From an uncultured Muribaculaceae bacterium (GTDB lineage Bacteria; Bacteroidota; Bacteroidia; Bacteroidales; Muribaculaceae), in assembly GCA_947644475.1 (NCBI GenBank), contig CANRZQ010000080.1:1-10275 (forward strand): a stretch of DNA of 10,275 nt. Reading direction: 5' to 3'. The number at the start of each line of letters is the position of its first letter. The first letter of the stretch is position 1. The notes below the pieces were generated by a model. The model was not told where the DNA came from. It made no database searches and was given only the letters and a program-made list of their open reading frames with translations. Shown one piece after another: positions 1 to 6,814 of this stretch. The translations under genes were made by a program, and so were the position numbers.

Positions 1-2
1 AC

Positions 3-2045
3 CATTATGACATGGACTGCGGGCTGAACAACAATTCGGTGCTCGGCCTTTACGCCGACGACAACGACAACATATGGGCATCGCTCGACGACGGAATCGC
101 GTTAATACACCACGGCTCGCCCGTAAAAATGCTCACCGCCGGAAAGACCGACCCGCGCCTGGGCATGGTCTACGGAATCGGCCGCATAGGCGGCGACCTT
201 TGCTTTGCCGCAAACCAAGGCTTCTTCCGCCTCGACAGCAACACGGGACTGCTCTCGGAGCATCCGGGACTGAGAAGCCAAAACTGGGACATATCGACTT
301 TCGACGGCACCACTTTCGTGGCAAACAACATCAACACCTACATTTATGACCGCAACGGACACGAAACCATATATCCCGACAACTCCACCGACATTGCCCG
401 CGGACGCGTCAACGGACAAGACATCCTGGTGCAAAGTTCATACTACTCCCTGCGAGTATTCACCCTGTCGCCTGCCGGCGGATGGAAGTTCAGCCATGAA
501 ATCGCCGGCTTCGGCGCCCCCGTGCGCAACGTGTCTATCGACGCATACGGAAACATATGGTGCGCCCACATCAACCGCGGAATCATCAAAATCCGCCTGT
601 CGGACAACCTCGCAAGCGTCGACTCACAAAAATACTTCCCTTCCCTGGCACCCACAAGCCGCCAACGGGATTATTCCCTGATGACAATCACAGGCGAGAC
701 TGTTTTCACCGACGGCGACTCTCTCTACGTGTTCGACCGTCAAAACTCCACTTTCTCCTCAGCCCACCCCATCAACACCGACCTCCCCCATATCAAAAAC
801 ATATGCTCGGCCACTGCCGTTAACGACACTCTCATATGGCTCGCGGCCTACGACTCATACACCCTCGCCGAATATTCCGGCGCCCACTTCCGCTCGCGCT
901 TCTCCGTGCCCGTCGCATTATTCCCGCGGCGAAACAACCGCTCCAACGGCAATGTATTCGTCGACGCCGACGGCACTTCATATCTGGCGCTCAATGGCAC
1001 AGTGGCATCAGTGGCGCGCGAGGCTAAAAGCCACCTGAGCCTCAAACGCCCCGCCTTGGCATTGGCCCGCGTGGAAAGCCAATCCAACGACTCTACAATT
1101 TACTACCCCCTCGCCCCGGATAAAATCACCGAGACCGGCAACACCATCCGCTTCCGGCTCTCATACCCGACATTCGACGGCGTCCCCACTCGATTCTACT
1201 TCACGCTCATCCACCGCGGCGACTCATCGGTAAGGATTACCGACGAGCCCGAAATAACCTACATAAGCCTGCGGCCGGGCGAATACACCCTCATTGCCCG
1301 TGCCGAAGACGACACTTTCGGCACTGCCAACTCCATCACATACAAATTCCGCGTGCCCACTCCCCTGCCCCTGCGCTGGTGGGCTATCCTGCTTTATATC
1401 ATGGCCATCATAGGAGCCGGACTTGCCTTCTCACACATCAGGGTAAAATACAGGCTGCGCCACCAGAAACTGGAATTCGACGCCCGCCATGCCGAGCAGC
1501 AAGCCCTGATGATCGAGCAGCAACGCATCATTGCCGAACAAAAAGCGCGCCTTCTCGAATCGGAACTCACGTCCAAAAGCAAGGAACTGGCCTCCATGGC
1601 CCTTAACGTCACATCAAAGCAACAGGTAATAGAATCGCTCCGGCAGTCGCTCAACGACCGCCGCCACTCCTACGGCTCCGACACACGCCTGGCCACGGAA
1701 ATGCTGCGCAAAATCGAGTCGGAAAACACCAACAGCCGCGAGTTCTGGTCGGTATTCGAGCGCAACTTCGACCTTATCCACGAGCATTTCTTCCGCAACC
1801 TCCGAACCCGCTACCCCGCCCTCACCCCCGGCGACCTCAAATTCTGCGCCCTGCTCCGCCTCAACCTCTCCACCAAGGAAATCGCCGGATTCACAAACCT
1901 CACCGTACGCGGCGTCGAGACGGCCCGATACCGCCTCCGGCGAAAACTCGCCCTCCCCGAAGGCACCTCAATCGTCCAGTTCCTCATCGGCCTCAACGAC
2001 AGCGACCCCGAAAATAAGAATAAAGAATTACCCCCCCCCCATTAA
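3..2045 (+). CDS. One-piece membrane regulator: Reg_prop beta-propeller, Y_Y_Y domain, LuxR-like HTH (5' partial)
   Basis: The frame is open to the left edge, so the N-terminus lies outside the window. Counting from the Met at base 12, residues 1 to about 345 look like a periplasmic beta-propeller with Reg_prop blades (for example SVLGLYADDNDNIWASLDDG near the start and VRNVSIDAYGNIW near 171). A Y_Y_Y domain follows at about 378-450, then one transmembrane helix at about 457-475 beginning WWAILLYIMAIIGAG. A long charged coiled coil covers about 478-560. The end is a LuxR-type helix-turn-helix at about 604-650 (LTPGDLKFCALLRL, STKEIAGFTNLTVRGVETAR). There is no histidine-kinase or receiver domain, so the inferred role is sensing an exported or periplasmic ligand and acting on DNA directly from the membrane. 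The target genes cannot be told. The C-terminal tail is polar (ENKNKELPPPH) and ends in a C10 tract. Family assignment is secure; the ligand is unknown. Confidence 0.88.
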   Translation, partial: HYDMDCGLNNNSVLGLYADDNDNIWASLDDGIALIHHGSPVKMLTAGKTDPRLGMVYGIGRIGGDLCFAANQGFFRLDSNTGLLSEHPGLRSQNWDISTFDGTTFVANNINTYIYDRNGHETIYPDNSTDIARGRVNGQDILVQSSYYSLRVFTLSPAGGWKFSHEIAGFGAPVRNVSIDAYGNIWCAHINRGIIKIRLSDNLASVDSQKYFPSLAPTSRQRDYSLMTITGETVFTDGDSLYVFDRQNSTFSSAHPINTDLPHIKNICSATAVNDTLIWLAAYDSYTLAEYSGAHFRSRFSVPVALFPRRNNRSNGNVFVDADGTSYLALNGTVASVAREAKSHLSLKRPALALARVESQSNDSTIYYPLAPDKITETGNTIRFRLSYPTFDGVPTRFYFTLIHRGDSSVRITDEPEITYISLRPGEYTLIARAEDDTFGTANSITYKFRVPTPLPLRWWAILLYIMAIIGAGLAFSHIRVKYRLRHQKLEFDARHAEQQALMIEQQRIIAEQKARLLESELTSKSKELASMALNVTSKQQVIESLRQSLNDRRHSYGSDTRLATEMLRKIESENTNSREFWSVFERNFDLIHEHFFRNLRTRYPALTPGDLKFCALLRLNLSTKEIAGFTNLTVRGVETARYRLRRKLALPEGTSIVQFLIGLNDSDPENKNKELPPPH
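2031..2040 (+). repeat. C10 homopolymer at the 3' end of the regulator gene
   Basis: Ten consecutive C residues encode the terminal prolines just before the last His codon and the TAA. Loss of one C would replace the end with PPPIKQL and a TAG stop. Gain of one C would add about 17 residues before a TAA near 2085. Both changes fall after the helix-turn-helix, so the effect on function is probably small. Confidence 0.9.
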
Positions 2046-2080
2046 ACAATTATAGTTTGATATACTCCAACAAAAACATC

Positions 2081-2102
2081 TTATAACTAACCCTTTATAA
2101 CT
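2081..2102. repeat. Short direct repeat upstream of the phosphatase gene
   Basis: TTATAACT occurs at 2081-2088 and again at 2095-2102, a 14-bp spacing, in the AT-rich 71-bp gap between the regulator and the phosphatase gene. It could be part of a promoter or a regulator site, but no clean TAnnTTTG element is present here; the nearest match, TAGTTTG at 2053-2059, has the wrong spacer. It may be chance in AT-rich DNA. Confidence 0.3.
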
Positions 2103-2116
2103 TATCCCTGCGTAAA

Positions 2117-2863
2117 ATGATTCTCTCTTCCGCCACCGACACCGGCCGCCGACGCCTTAAAAACGAAGACCGCCATTTTGCCGTGCAAATATCGCCACGA
2201 TTTCTCGCAGCAGCCGTAATCGACGGCTGCGGAGGACACGAGGCAGGCGACGTCTGCGCCCAACTCACTGCCGACTCCCTCCTGAGCGGCCTCCAAGCCC
2301 GGCTCGAAATCAAAGGAACCCTCGACGGCGAGGCACTCACCGAGGCGCTGACCGAGGCCAACAACTATGTCGTCGACTACAAAAACACATCATTCCGATT
2401 CGGCGACATGGCATGCGTGGCTTCCGCCGTGCTCCTCGACACCGAAAGCATGACCCTCTCGACAGCACACATAGGCGACACACGCGTCTACATCGCCAAC
2501 GCCGACGGAATCACCAAACTCACCCGCGACCACTCGCCAATCGGGCGATACCTCGACGCCGGCCTTATCACCGAGGCAGAGGCAATGCACCACCCCGGAC
2601 GCAACCGCATCGACCGCGCCATCGGCATCTCACGCATCGACGCCGGAAGCGGCTACATTTTCACGGCACAGACAAATATAGCCCCCGGCGACACCATAGT
2701 GCTCTGCTCCGACGGGCTTTACGACGAAATAATATCCACCGGCATCCTCGCCGCCATAAACGACCCCGGCATCGCACGCACCGCCCTGGCTCCTGCACTC
2801 GTTGCCCTCGCCAACGACGCCGGAGGCCACGACAACATCACCGCCGTGACAATCAGCATATAA
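2117..2863 (+). CDS. PP2C-family Ser/Thr protein phosphatase
   Basis: A complete 248-residue single-domain metal-dependent phosphatase, cytoplasmic, with no signal peptide or membrane segment. PP2C motifs appear in order: TGRRRLKNED (residues 9-18), the metal-binding DG in VIDGCGGHEAGD (36-37), AHIGDTRVYIANADG (118-131), LTRDHSPIGRYL (135-146), the metal-binding Asp in LCSDGLYDEI (D199), and the last metal ligand in GGHDNITAV (D239). This set predicts dephosphorylation of phospho-Ser/Thr proteins with Mn2+ or Mg2+. The segment that usually reads GTT before strand 'lvaal' is GDMACVASAVLL here, a divergent version. No Ser/Thr kinase or FHA gene is visible nearby, so its substrate is unknown. 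It lies 71 bp after the regulator gene on the same strand, so co-transcription is possible. The ATG at 2117 begins exactly at the usual start of the fold. Confidence 0.92.
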   Translation: MILSSATDTGRRRLKNEDRHFAVQISPRFLAAAVIDGCGGHEAGDVCAQLTADSLLSGLQARLEIKGTLDGEALTEALTEANNYVVDYKNTSFRFGDMACVASAVLLDTESMTLSTAHIGDTRVYIANADGITKLTRDHSPIGRYLDAGLITEAEAMHHPGRNRIDRAIGISRIDAGSGYIFTAQTNIAPGDTIVLCSDGLYDEIISTGILAAINDPGIARTALAPALVALANDAGGHDNITAVTISI

Positions 2864-2868
2864 TACCC

Positions 2869-2896
2869 AAAAAAACTGCTTTTCCCGACAGTTTTT
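2869..2896 (+). terminator. Hairpin terminator after the phosphatase gene
   Basis: AAAAACTG (2871-2878) pairs with CAGTTTTT (2889-2896) around a 10-nt loop, beginning a few bases after the phosphatase stop codon. The right arm ends in a T5 run and the left arm is A-rich, so it could terminate in both directions. The stem is weak in GC, so efficiency is uncertain. Confidence 0.5.
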
Positions 2897-2950
2897 CATC
2901 CTTGCGCCACTTTTAACGTTTATTTGCGGCACTATAATGATTTTATTTTG

Positions 2951-2958
2951 TACCTTTG
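2951..2958 (+). promoter_or_regulatory. Bacteroidota -7 promoter element for the LptD-like gene
   Basis: TACCTTTG fits the Bacteroidota housekeeping sigma -7 consensus TAnnTTTG and is followed by C, as is common. It sits in an AT-rich stretch about 60 bp before the proposed start codon. The best -33 candidate, TTG at 2924-2926, is 24 bp upstream, longer than the usual 19-21 bp, so the upstream half is uncertain. Confidence 0.6.
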
Positions 2959-3018
2959 CGAGTTATTTCGACAGAGCGCGCCGTCGCTCTCCGCATCTAA
3001 TCCGCTAACGAGCCGCAT

Positions 3019-5871
3019 TTGAGAAAGATAACAATATACATCATGGCCGCGATCATTGCCCTGGCAATGACCGCAGGCTTTGCATCTTGCGGAGCCGGAC
3101 GAGCCGCGGTGAGAAACAATGCCGCCTACCGTCCCGGCCCCGACTCCATACCCATCGCCTCCGACGACCCCATAAGAGCATATATCGACTCGCTCGCCGC
3201 ACCCCGCGGCATCGATGCCGACTCCATTGAGGCTACATCTCCCGATCTCCCCGCCCCGGTGTCCCTGCCCGACTCTCTCCTCTCGTCCGTGGCCGCCCCC
3301 GACTCCGTGGCTGCCGACTCGGCATCCGCGCCAAAGCCAAGCCGGATAGTCCGCCAAAAAGTCGACCTTGACGCAGCCGTCGAATTCTCCGCCAAAGACT
3401 CTATGATTGTCATACGCCGCGATTCGGCAATGATGTTCGGCCAAAGTTCCGTGTCTTACGGCGACATCAAACTCGACGCCGACAATATCGACATGGACCT
3501 GCGCAACAACACCGTATATGCTGTCGGCACCACCGACTCTCTCGGCGACGTCACCGGCAAGCCCATATTCAACGAAAGCGGCACCGACTACGAGGCCGCC
3601 ACAATGCGCTACAACTTCAAGTCGAAAAAAGGCTTCATCACCAACGTCGTGACCCAGCAGGGCGAAGGATACCTCACCGGCGGCACCACCAAGCGCGACG
3701 ACAACGAAGACTTCTACATCCGCGACGGACGATACACCACCTGCGACGACCACGACTGCCCCCACTTCTACTTCCAGCTGACAAAAGCCAAGGTGCGCCC
3801 CGGCAAGAACATCGTCATGGGCCCGGCCTACATGGTGCTCGCCGGCCTGCCCCTGCCCCTGGCCGTGCCATTCGGATTCTTCCCGTTCACCGACAGCTAC
3901 TCCTCGGGCGTAATCGTGCCAACCTTCGGCGACGACTACCAGCGCGGATTCTACCTCCGCGACGGCGGCTACTACTTCGCCATATCCGACAACATGGATC
4001 TCGCCCTCACCGGCGAAATATACACAAAAGGCTCCTGGGGCCTGCGCGCGCAGTCGTCATACGTGAAACGCTACCGCTACAACGGCTCGTTCAACATCTC
4101 CTACCTCAAATCAATCTACGGCGACAAAGGAAGCCCCGACTACTCCGCGCAGACCAACTTCCAGATCGTATGGAGCCACTCACAGGACTCAAAGGCCAAC
4201 CCAAACATGAACCTCTCGGCCTCCGTCAACTTCACCACATCGGGCTACACCCGAAACGACCTCAACTCCTACTACTCAAACGCATTCACCGAAAACACCA
4301 AGAGTTCGACCGTGAACATGACCTACCGTTTCCCCAACTCGAAATGGTCGCTGTCCACCACCATGAACATAGCCCAGCGCACACAAGACTCCACCCTGGC
4401 CGTGTCGTTCCCCAACATCACCGTGTCCATGAGCCAGCTCTACCCCTTCAAGCGCAAGAAAGCATCAGGCGACGAACGCTGGTACGAAAAAATCAAAATA
4501 TCATATAACGGCCAGTTCCAGAACTCGCTCACAGCCAAGCAAAACGAATTCTTCAAAAAATCGCTCATTAAGGACTGGCGCAACGGCATGAAGCACTCGC
4601 TGCCCATCTCGGCCACCTTCAACGTATTCAAATACATCAACATCACCCCCGACATCCGCTTCAACGACCGCATGTACACCTCCAAGGTGCGCCGCCAATG
4701 GGACGAAGTGCGGGGCATCGAGGTGTGCGACACCACCTACAATTTCTACAACGTGTGGGACTTCCAGGCATCCCTCTCGCTCGACACCAAAGTCTACGGC
4801 TTCTATCAGCCTCTCCCCTTCCTCGGCGACAAAGTGAAGATGATACGCCACGTGCTCACTCCCACAGTGTCGTTCTCGGCCTCGCCCGACTTCGGCTCGC
4901 CCTTCTTCGGCTACTACGGCTCTTACGAGCGGCCCATGGCCGACGGCACCCGCCAGAAACACACCTACTCGATGTTCCCCAACTCGCTGTTCGGCGTGCC
5001 CGGGCAAGGCAAAAACGGGTCGGTGTCCCTCTCCCTTGCCAACAACCTCGAGATGAAAGTAAAATCCGACGCCGACTCCACAGGCGAAAAGAAAATATCG
5101 CTCATCGAAAACCTATCCATATCGCAAAGTTACAACTTCGCGGCCGACTCCCTGCGCTTCTCCGACATCAACACATCCCTGCTGCTGCGCCTCACCAAAG
5201 GCTTCAACCTCAACCTCAACGCCACCTGGGACGTCTACACCTACGCCCTCAACTCCTACGGCTCGCCCGTGCGCGTCAACAAACTCCGCATCGCATCCGG
5301 CAAAGGCTTCGGACGCCTCCGCTCCACAGGCACATCGTTCAGCTACACCTTCAACAACGACACCTTCAAGAAAAAGAAGGACAAAGACAAAAACAAAGAC
5401 AACAATAACACGCCCGACGACGGCAACCCCTCGCGCTCCCAAGGCTCACGCCGCAACGACGACGACCAGCCCGCCGACCAGGAACTCACCCCCGAGGGCT
5501 ACGTCCGCTGGAACGTGCCCTGGAGCCTGTCCGTGAACTACTCCATCAACTACGGCTACGGCTCGTTCAACAAGCAAAAGATGGAATACGACAGCCGTAT
5601 CACCCAAAACCTCAGTTTCTCCGGCAACCTCCGCCCCACTGCCAACTGGAACTTCTCATTCTCGGCGTCATACAACTTCGACACACACAAACTGGCCTAC
5701 ATGAACTGCAACATCTCGCGCGACCTCCACTGCTTCACCATGACAGCATCCTTCGTGCCCGTAGGCCCCTACAAAAGTTACAACTTCCACATTGCCGTAA
5801 AATCATCCCTCCTCTCCGACTTCAAATACGACAAACGCTCCAACTCCCGCAACGGCGTCACCTGGTACTAA
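3019..5871 (+). CDS. lptD: LptD-like outer-membrane LPS assembly protein
   Basis: A 950-residue protein of the Bacteroidota LptD type, which places lipopolysaccharide in the outer leaflet of the outer membrane. The chosen start is TTG (3019), giving MRKITIYIMAAIIALAMTAG, a good signal peptide with N-terminal charges. The first in-frame ATG (3043) would remove the charged part, and an in-frame stop lies at 2998. FASC places a possible lipobox Cys at 24. Residues about 25-115 are a Pro/Ala/Asp/Ser-rich linker. An OstA-like beta-jellyroll follows at about 120-260 (MMFGQSSVSYGDIKLDADNI; YTTCDDHDCPHF with two Cys near 242-246). The barrel runs from about 290 (GVIVPTFGDDYQRGFYLRDG) to the aromatic C-terminus TWY. 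A Lys/Asp/Asn-rich insert lies at about 784-825. Its length fits the family, and it is separately promoted at 2951. The gene symbol rests on family resemblance only. Confidence 0.88.
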   Translation: MRKITIYIMAAIIALAMTAGFASCGAGRAAVRNNAAYRPGPDSIPIASDDPIRAYIDSLAAPRGIDADSIEATSPDLPAPVSLPDSLLSSVAAPDSVAADSASAPKPSRIVRQKVDLDAAVEFSAKDSMIVIRRDSAMMFGQSSVSYGDIKLDADNIDMDLRNNTVYAVGTTDSLGDVTGKPIFNESGTDYEAATMRYNFKSKKGFITNVVTQQGEGYLTGGTTKRDDNEDFYIRDGRYTTCDDHDCPHFYFQLTKAKVRPGKNIVMGPAYMVLAGLPLPLAVPFGFFPFTDSYSSGVIVPTFGDDYQRGFYLRDGGYYFAISDNMDLALTGEIYTKGSWGLRAQSSYVKRYRYNGSFNISYLKSIYGDKGSPDYSAQTNFQIVWSHSQDSKANPNMNLSASVNFTTSGYTRNDLNSYYSNAFTENTKSSTVNMTYRFPNSKWSLSTTMNIAQRTQDSTLAVSFPNITVSMSQLYPFKRKKASGDERWYEKIKISYNGQFQNSLTAKQNEFFKKSLIKDWRNGMKHSLPISATFNVFKYINITPDIRFNDRMYTSKVRRQWDEVRGIEVCDTTYNFYNVWDFQASLSLDTKVYGFYQPLPFLGDKVKMIRHVLTPTVSFSASPDFGSPFFGYYGSYERPMADGTRQKHTYSMFPNSLFGVPGQGKNGSVSLSLANNLEMKVKSDADSTGEKKISLIENLSISQSYNFAADSLRFSDINTSLLLRLTKGFNLNLNATWDVYTYALNSYGSPVRVNKLRIASGKGFGRLRSTGTSFSYTFNNDTFKKKKDKDKNKDNNNTPDDGNPSRSQGSRRNDDDQPADQELTPEGYVRWNVPWSLSVNYSINYGYGSFNKQKMEYDSRITQNLSFSGNLRPTANWNFSFSASYNFDTHKLAYMNCNISRDLHCFTMTASFVPVGPYKSYNFHIAVKSSLLSDFKYDKRSNSRNGVTWY

Positions 5872-5877
5872 AAAGCC

Positions 5878-5977
5878 TCGACCTCTCTCGATTTAAATCG
5901 ATATAATTCGAAATAAATCGATTTATCTCGAGATAAGTCGAATTAAGTCGAGAGAAATCGAATTAGGTCGAGAGGGG
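5878..5977. repeat. Phased TCGA array 1 (ten units of exactly 10 bp)
   Basis: TCGA starts at 5878, 5888, 5898, 5908, 5918, 5928, 5938, 5948, 5958 and 5968, with no exception and no slip. The six bases between are mostly A/T in the middle units (TTTAAA, TATAAT, AAATAAA-like) and purine-rich or C/T-rich at the ends (CCTCTC, GAGGGG). The array fills the gap between the convergent LptD-like gene and the four-helix-bundle gene, and its last two units run into the 3' end of the latter. It contains local palindromes at 5888-5901 and 5923-5936. No protein is encoded. Function unknown. Confidence 0.95.
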
Positions 5978-6715
5978 ACGCGTGCCGTGGCAATTCGGAT
6001 AATCGCTGCAACTCCAAAATTGGGAACCTGCATTTTGTCCTTTTTTTGCCGTGCGTTTCAGCATGGGCTTGCCGCATTTTGGGCATGAGGGAGAGCCTTC
6101 CTTTCTGGCATTGTCTTTCAATGTCTCGATACGCAAGGTGGTAAGATTCTCAGTAAACCCTCCCATTTGGCTGAATTCAGACAAATTTTGTTCAAGTTGC
6201 TTGCGTATCATCTTGCCAATGCGTCCGCAAATAATGAGCATGGCATTTGCAACTACCATCTTGTCGTTGGATTGCAGCCATGGGTCGAACAATTTCTTTT
6301 GTGACAAGATGTGCACGCCTACATCGTGCATGAGATTATGCGAATACCTGGGGCTTGCGAGGCGCAGATCATGAATTTGACGCCAATTCGGGTTTGTCAT
6401 CTCCCAAGGCACTTGATTTTCAGAAAGTATTATGGAAAGATAATCGTATGCCAGTTCGCTTATTGTTGCTCGCGCAACATCTGTCAGTTTCATGAATGTT
6501 TCCTTTGAGGTGTCTCTTCGTGATGAGCCTTCGGCTATATTAGCGGGGGCCGAGCGGGCTGCCTGTGTCATCTGCGCATATTGGCGTCCGCCCGGGTCGT
6601 TGGCATTATTAAGAAATTTGTTGCAAAAATCTATCGTGCCCAGATGGAGGATTGAGGATAACACCCATGAATCAAGATAGAGATAGCCTGATGTGGAATT
6701 TATTTTTACAGGCAT
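5963..6715 (-). CDS. Four helix bundle suffix-domain protein with C-terminal topoisomerase-type zinc ribbon
   Basis: A 250-residue protein. Residues about 14-180 form a helical four-helix-bundle region of the S23/Avd-like superfamily, with the hallmark SAPANIAEGSSRR at 55-67. Residues 211-242 form a zinc ribbon of the DNA topoisomerase I C-terminal type: CPKCGKPM, then CSDYPNC, with Cys at 211, 214, 236 and 242. The combination resembles the Bacteroidota 'four helix bundle suffix' family, whose function is not established. Nucleic-acid binding is the reasonable inference from both parts. GC is about 46% over 6061-6480 by hand count, against 60-70% in samples of the flanking genes, which suggests acquisition. 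It is bracketed by two TCGA arrays, and its last codons and TAA lie inside array 1. No reverse transcriptase or variable repeat is nearby, so it is not a DGR accessory gene here. The start ATG (6713-6715) is the only plausible one before the first helix. Confidence 0.85.
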   Translation of the reverse strand: MPVKINSTSGYLYLDSWVLSSILHLGTIDFCNKFLNNANDPGGRQYAQMTQAARSAPANIAEGSSRRDTSKETFMKLTDVARATISELAYDYLSIILSENQVPWEMTNPNWRQIHDLRLASPRYSHNLMHDVGVHILSQKKLFDPWLQSNDKMVVANAMLIICGRIGKMIRKQLEQNLSEFSQMGGFTENLTTLRIETLKDNARKEGSPSCPKCGKPMLKRTAKKGQNAGSQFWSCSDYPNCHGTRPLST

Positions 6716-6734
6716 GGCGTGTAGGATTTAAGGG

Positions 6735-6814
6735 TTGATTAATTACGATTTAATTCGAAATAAATCGATTTATTTCGAGATAATTCGATATATCTCGATT
6801 TAGGTCGATTAATA
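6735..6814. repeat. Phased TCGA array 2 (six exact and two degenerate 10-bp units)
   Basis: TCGA starts at 6755, 6765, 6775, 6785, 6795 and 6805, again at exact 10-bp steps. In the same phase to the left are degenerate units ACGA (6745) and TTGA (6735). Bases 6751-6788 align with 5904-5941 of array 1 with 36 of 38 identities, so the arrays share ancestry, with unit gain or loss to the right. A perfect 24-bp palindrome lies at 6755-6778. The array fills the gap between the start of the four-helix-bundle gene and the end of truA, and the truA stop codon lies in its last unit. Confidence 0.93.

Noticed and set aside
2041..2116. Promoter TAGTTTG before the phosphatase gene
   Set aside because: The spacer between TA and TTTG is one base rather than two, and no -33 element was found at proper distance.
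2932..3765. A 277-codon open frame on the - strand opposite the LptD-like gene
   Set aside because: Val/Gly-rich shadow translation with no domain; the opposite strand holds a promoter, a signal peptide and a conserved protein.
5963..6715. Diversity-generating retroelement accessory (Avd)
   Set aside because: Although the fold is related, there is no reverse transcriptase, template repeat or variable repeat in the window, and the zinc ribbon is not an Avd feature.
5878..6814. TCGA arrays as a CRISPR
   Set aside because: The constant part is only 4 bp and the period 10 bp; CRISPR repeats and spacers are each more than 20 bp, and no cas gene is present.
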